DNA of 64,000 bases from Amoebidium appalachense (taxonomy: Eukaryota > Ichthyosporea). Under the pieces are notes generated by a model. The model was given only the letters and a program-made list of their open reading frames with translations, searched no databases and had not been told where the DNA came from. The DNA lies in NCBI GenBank assembly GCA_963693365.1, contig CAVNZM010000007.1:4464001-4528000 (forward strand). The letters run 5' to 3'. Below, in pieces: positions 63,801-64,000 of the stretch. The position numbers and the translations under genes were made by a program. Numbering within the stretch: position 1 is the first letter of the stretch; each line of letters begins with the position of its first letter.

Positions 63801-64000
63801 TGCGACTCTAACCGTTCCTGAGTTACGGCCATAATACAAATTTTTCTAGATTTAGCCGTTAACATAATTTATTTATCAGGAAACGGTGCCAACTGCGATG
63901 GGACCGACGTCTGCGCAACTGTCCCCCGCTCCACCTCCTTCCCATTCACTCCCACACTCATCGGTGCCCTTACCGCGGGCAGATGTTTCCAGGGTTCTAC
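60848..64000 (+). CDS. Secreted Pro/Cys-rich EGF-domain protein, 5' part, runs off the window
   Basis: Exons: 60848-60902, 61566-61625, 61842-62529, 63100-63231, 63880-64000+. Exon 1 encodes the signal peptide MRYLFSLLAAAAALTAAQG. Exon 3 has a Gly/Ser linker (GYTSGSGYGSGGGGSY), a Pro-rich tract from three ~45-bp units, two copies of a ~37-residue Cys/Pro module (LCPVVDCPKCPIPTVCPAP), and a calcium-binding-type EGF domain (DRNECEEGTHNCHELAKCTN, then GSFTCRC). Exon 4 adds VTCGTSQCDSRGTDYAYC and VCMCNVGLRG; exon 5 starts GNGANCDGTDVC, so a second EGF-like domain spans the junction. The second Pro-rich unit has one extra C (about 62059-62063), which shifts the frame between signal-peptide side and EGF side: a real lesion or a sequencing error. 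Likely an extracellular or surface adhesion protein. Donors here (gtaagt, gtatgt) look more canonical than in the left block. Confidence 0.75.

Overview
This is a eukaryotic nuclear window, most likely from a unicellular relative of animals (a holozoan protist; a choanoflagellate is my best guess). Every protein-coding gene is split by spliceosomal introns, and the left 30 kb is GC-rich. The gene content fits Holozoa: a SNAP-25-type Qbc-SNARE that keeps the animal-like palmitoylation cluster (KCCGLCVCPW), a MINDY deubiquitinase ending in a CaaX box, an RBIS-like ribosome-biogenesis protein of about 100 residues, and a secreted Pro-rich/EGF protein. The organism call is inference.

1-29.3 kb is a compact gene block: MINDY-type deubiquitinase (+), U1 snRNP protein U1-C (-), valyl-tRNA synthetase with an added WHEP domain (-), RBIS-like protein (+), a Myb/SANT factor of the TTF-1/Reb1 type (-), acetyl-CoA synthetase (+) and SNAP-25-like SNARE (-). 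I followed exons codon by codon for all seven; each joins into one uninterrupted frame (715, 121, 1118, 101, 375, 673 and 213 residues). Neighbours are divergent (VARS/RBIS 129 bp apart, TTF1/ACS 294 bp apart) or convergent (MINDY/U1-C stops 73 bp apart). Introns carry a strong CTGAC branch-point motif 10-30 nt before the acceptor, donors of the unusual type GTGCGT/GTGGGT, and long homopolymers that mostly read as poly-G on the coding strand.

29.3-60.8 kb is AT-richer, gene-poor and repeat-dominated. It holds two related APE-type LINEs (32.5-37.0 kb with near-intact ORFs; 52.6-56.1 kb, 5'-truncated and bounded by a 17-bp target-site duplication), a broken Copia-type LTR element (40.7-42.7 kb), scattered LTR-like ends, a spliced gene of unknown function (44.0-45.7 kb, -), a 183-bp satellite (50.0-51.5 kb), a 147-bp satellite (56.8-58.1 kb), a 325-bp duplication and very long GA/CT, CA/TG and C/G tracts.

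60.8-64 kb holds the 5' part of a secreted Pro/Cys-rich EGF-domain gene that runs off the window.

The most unusual items are a 102-133 bp element found in three different introns always in the sense direction, a run of duplicated donor sites inside one acetyl-CoA synthetase intron, and a satellite whose period is exactly 147 bp over eight consecutive intervals.
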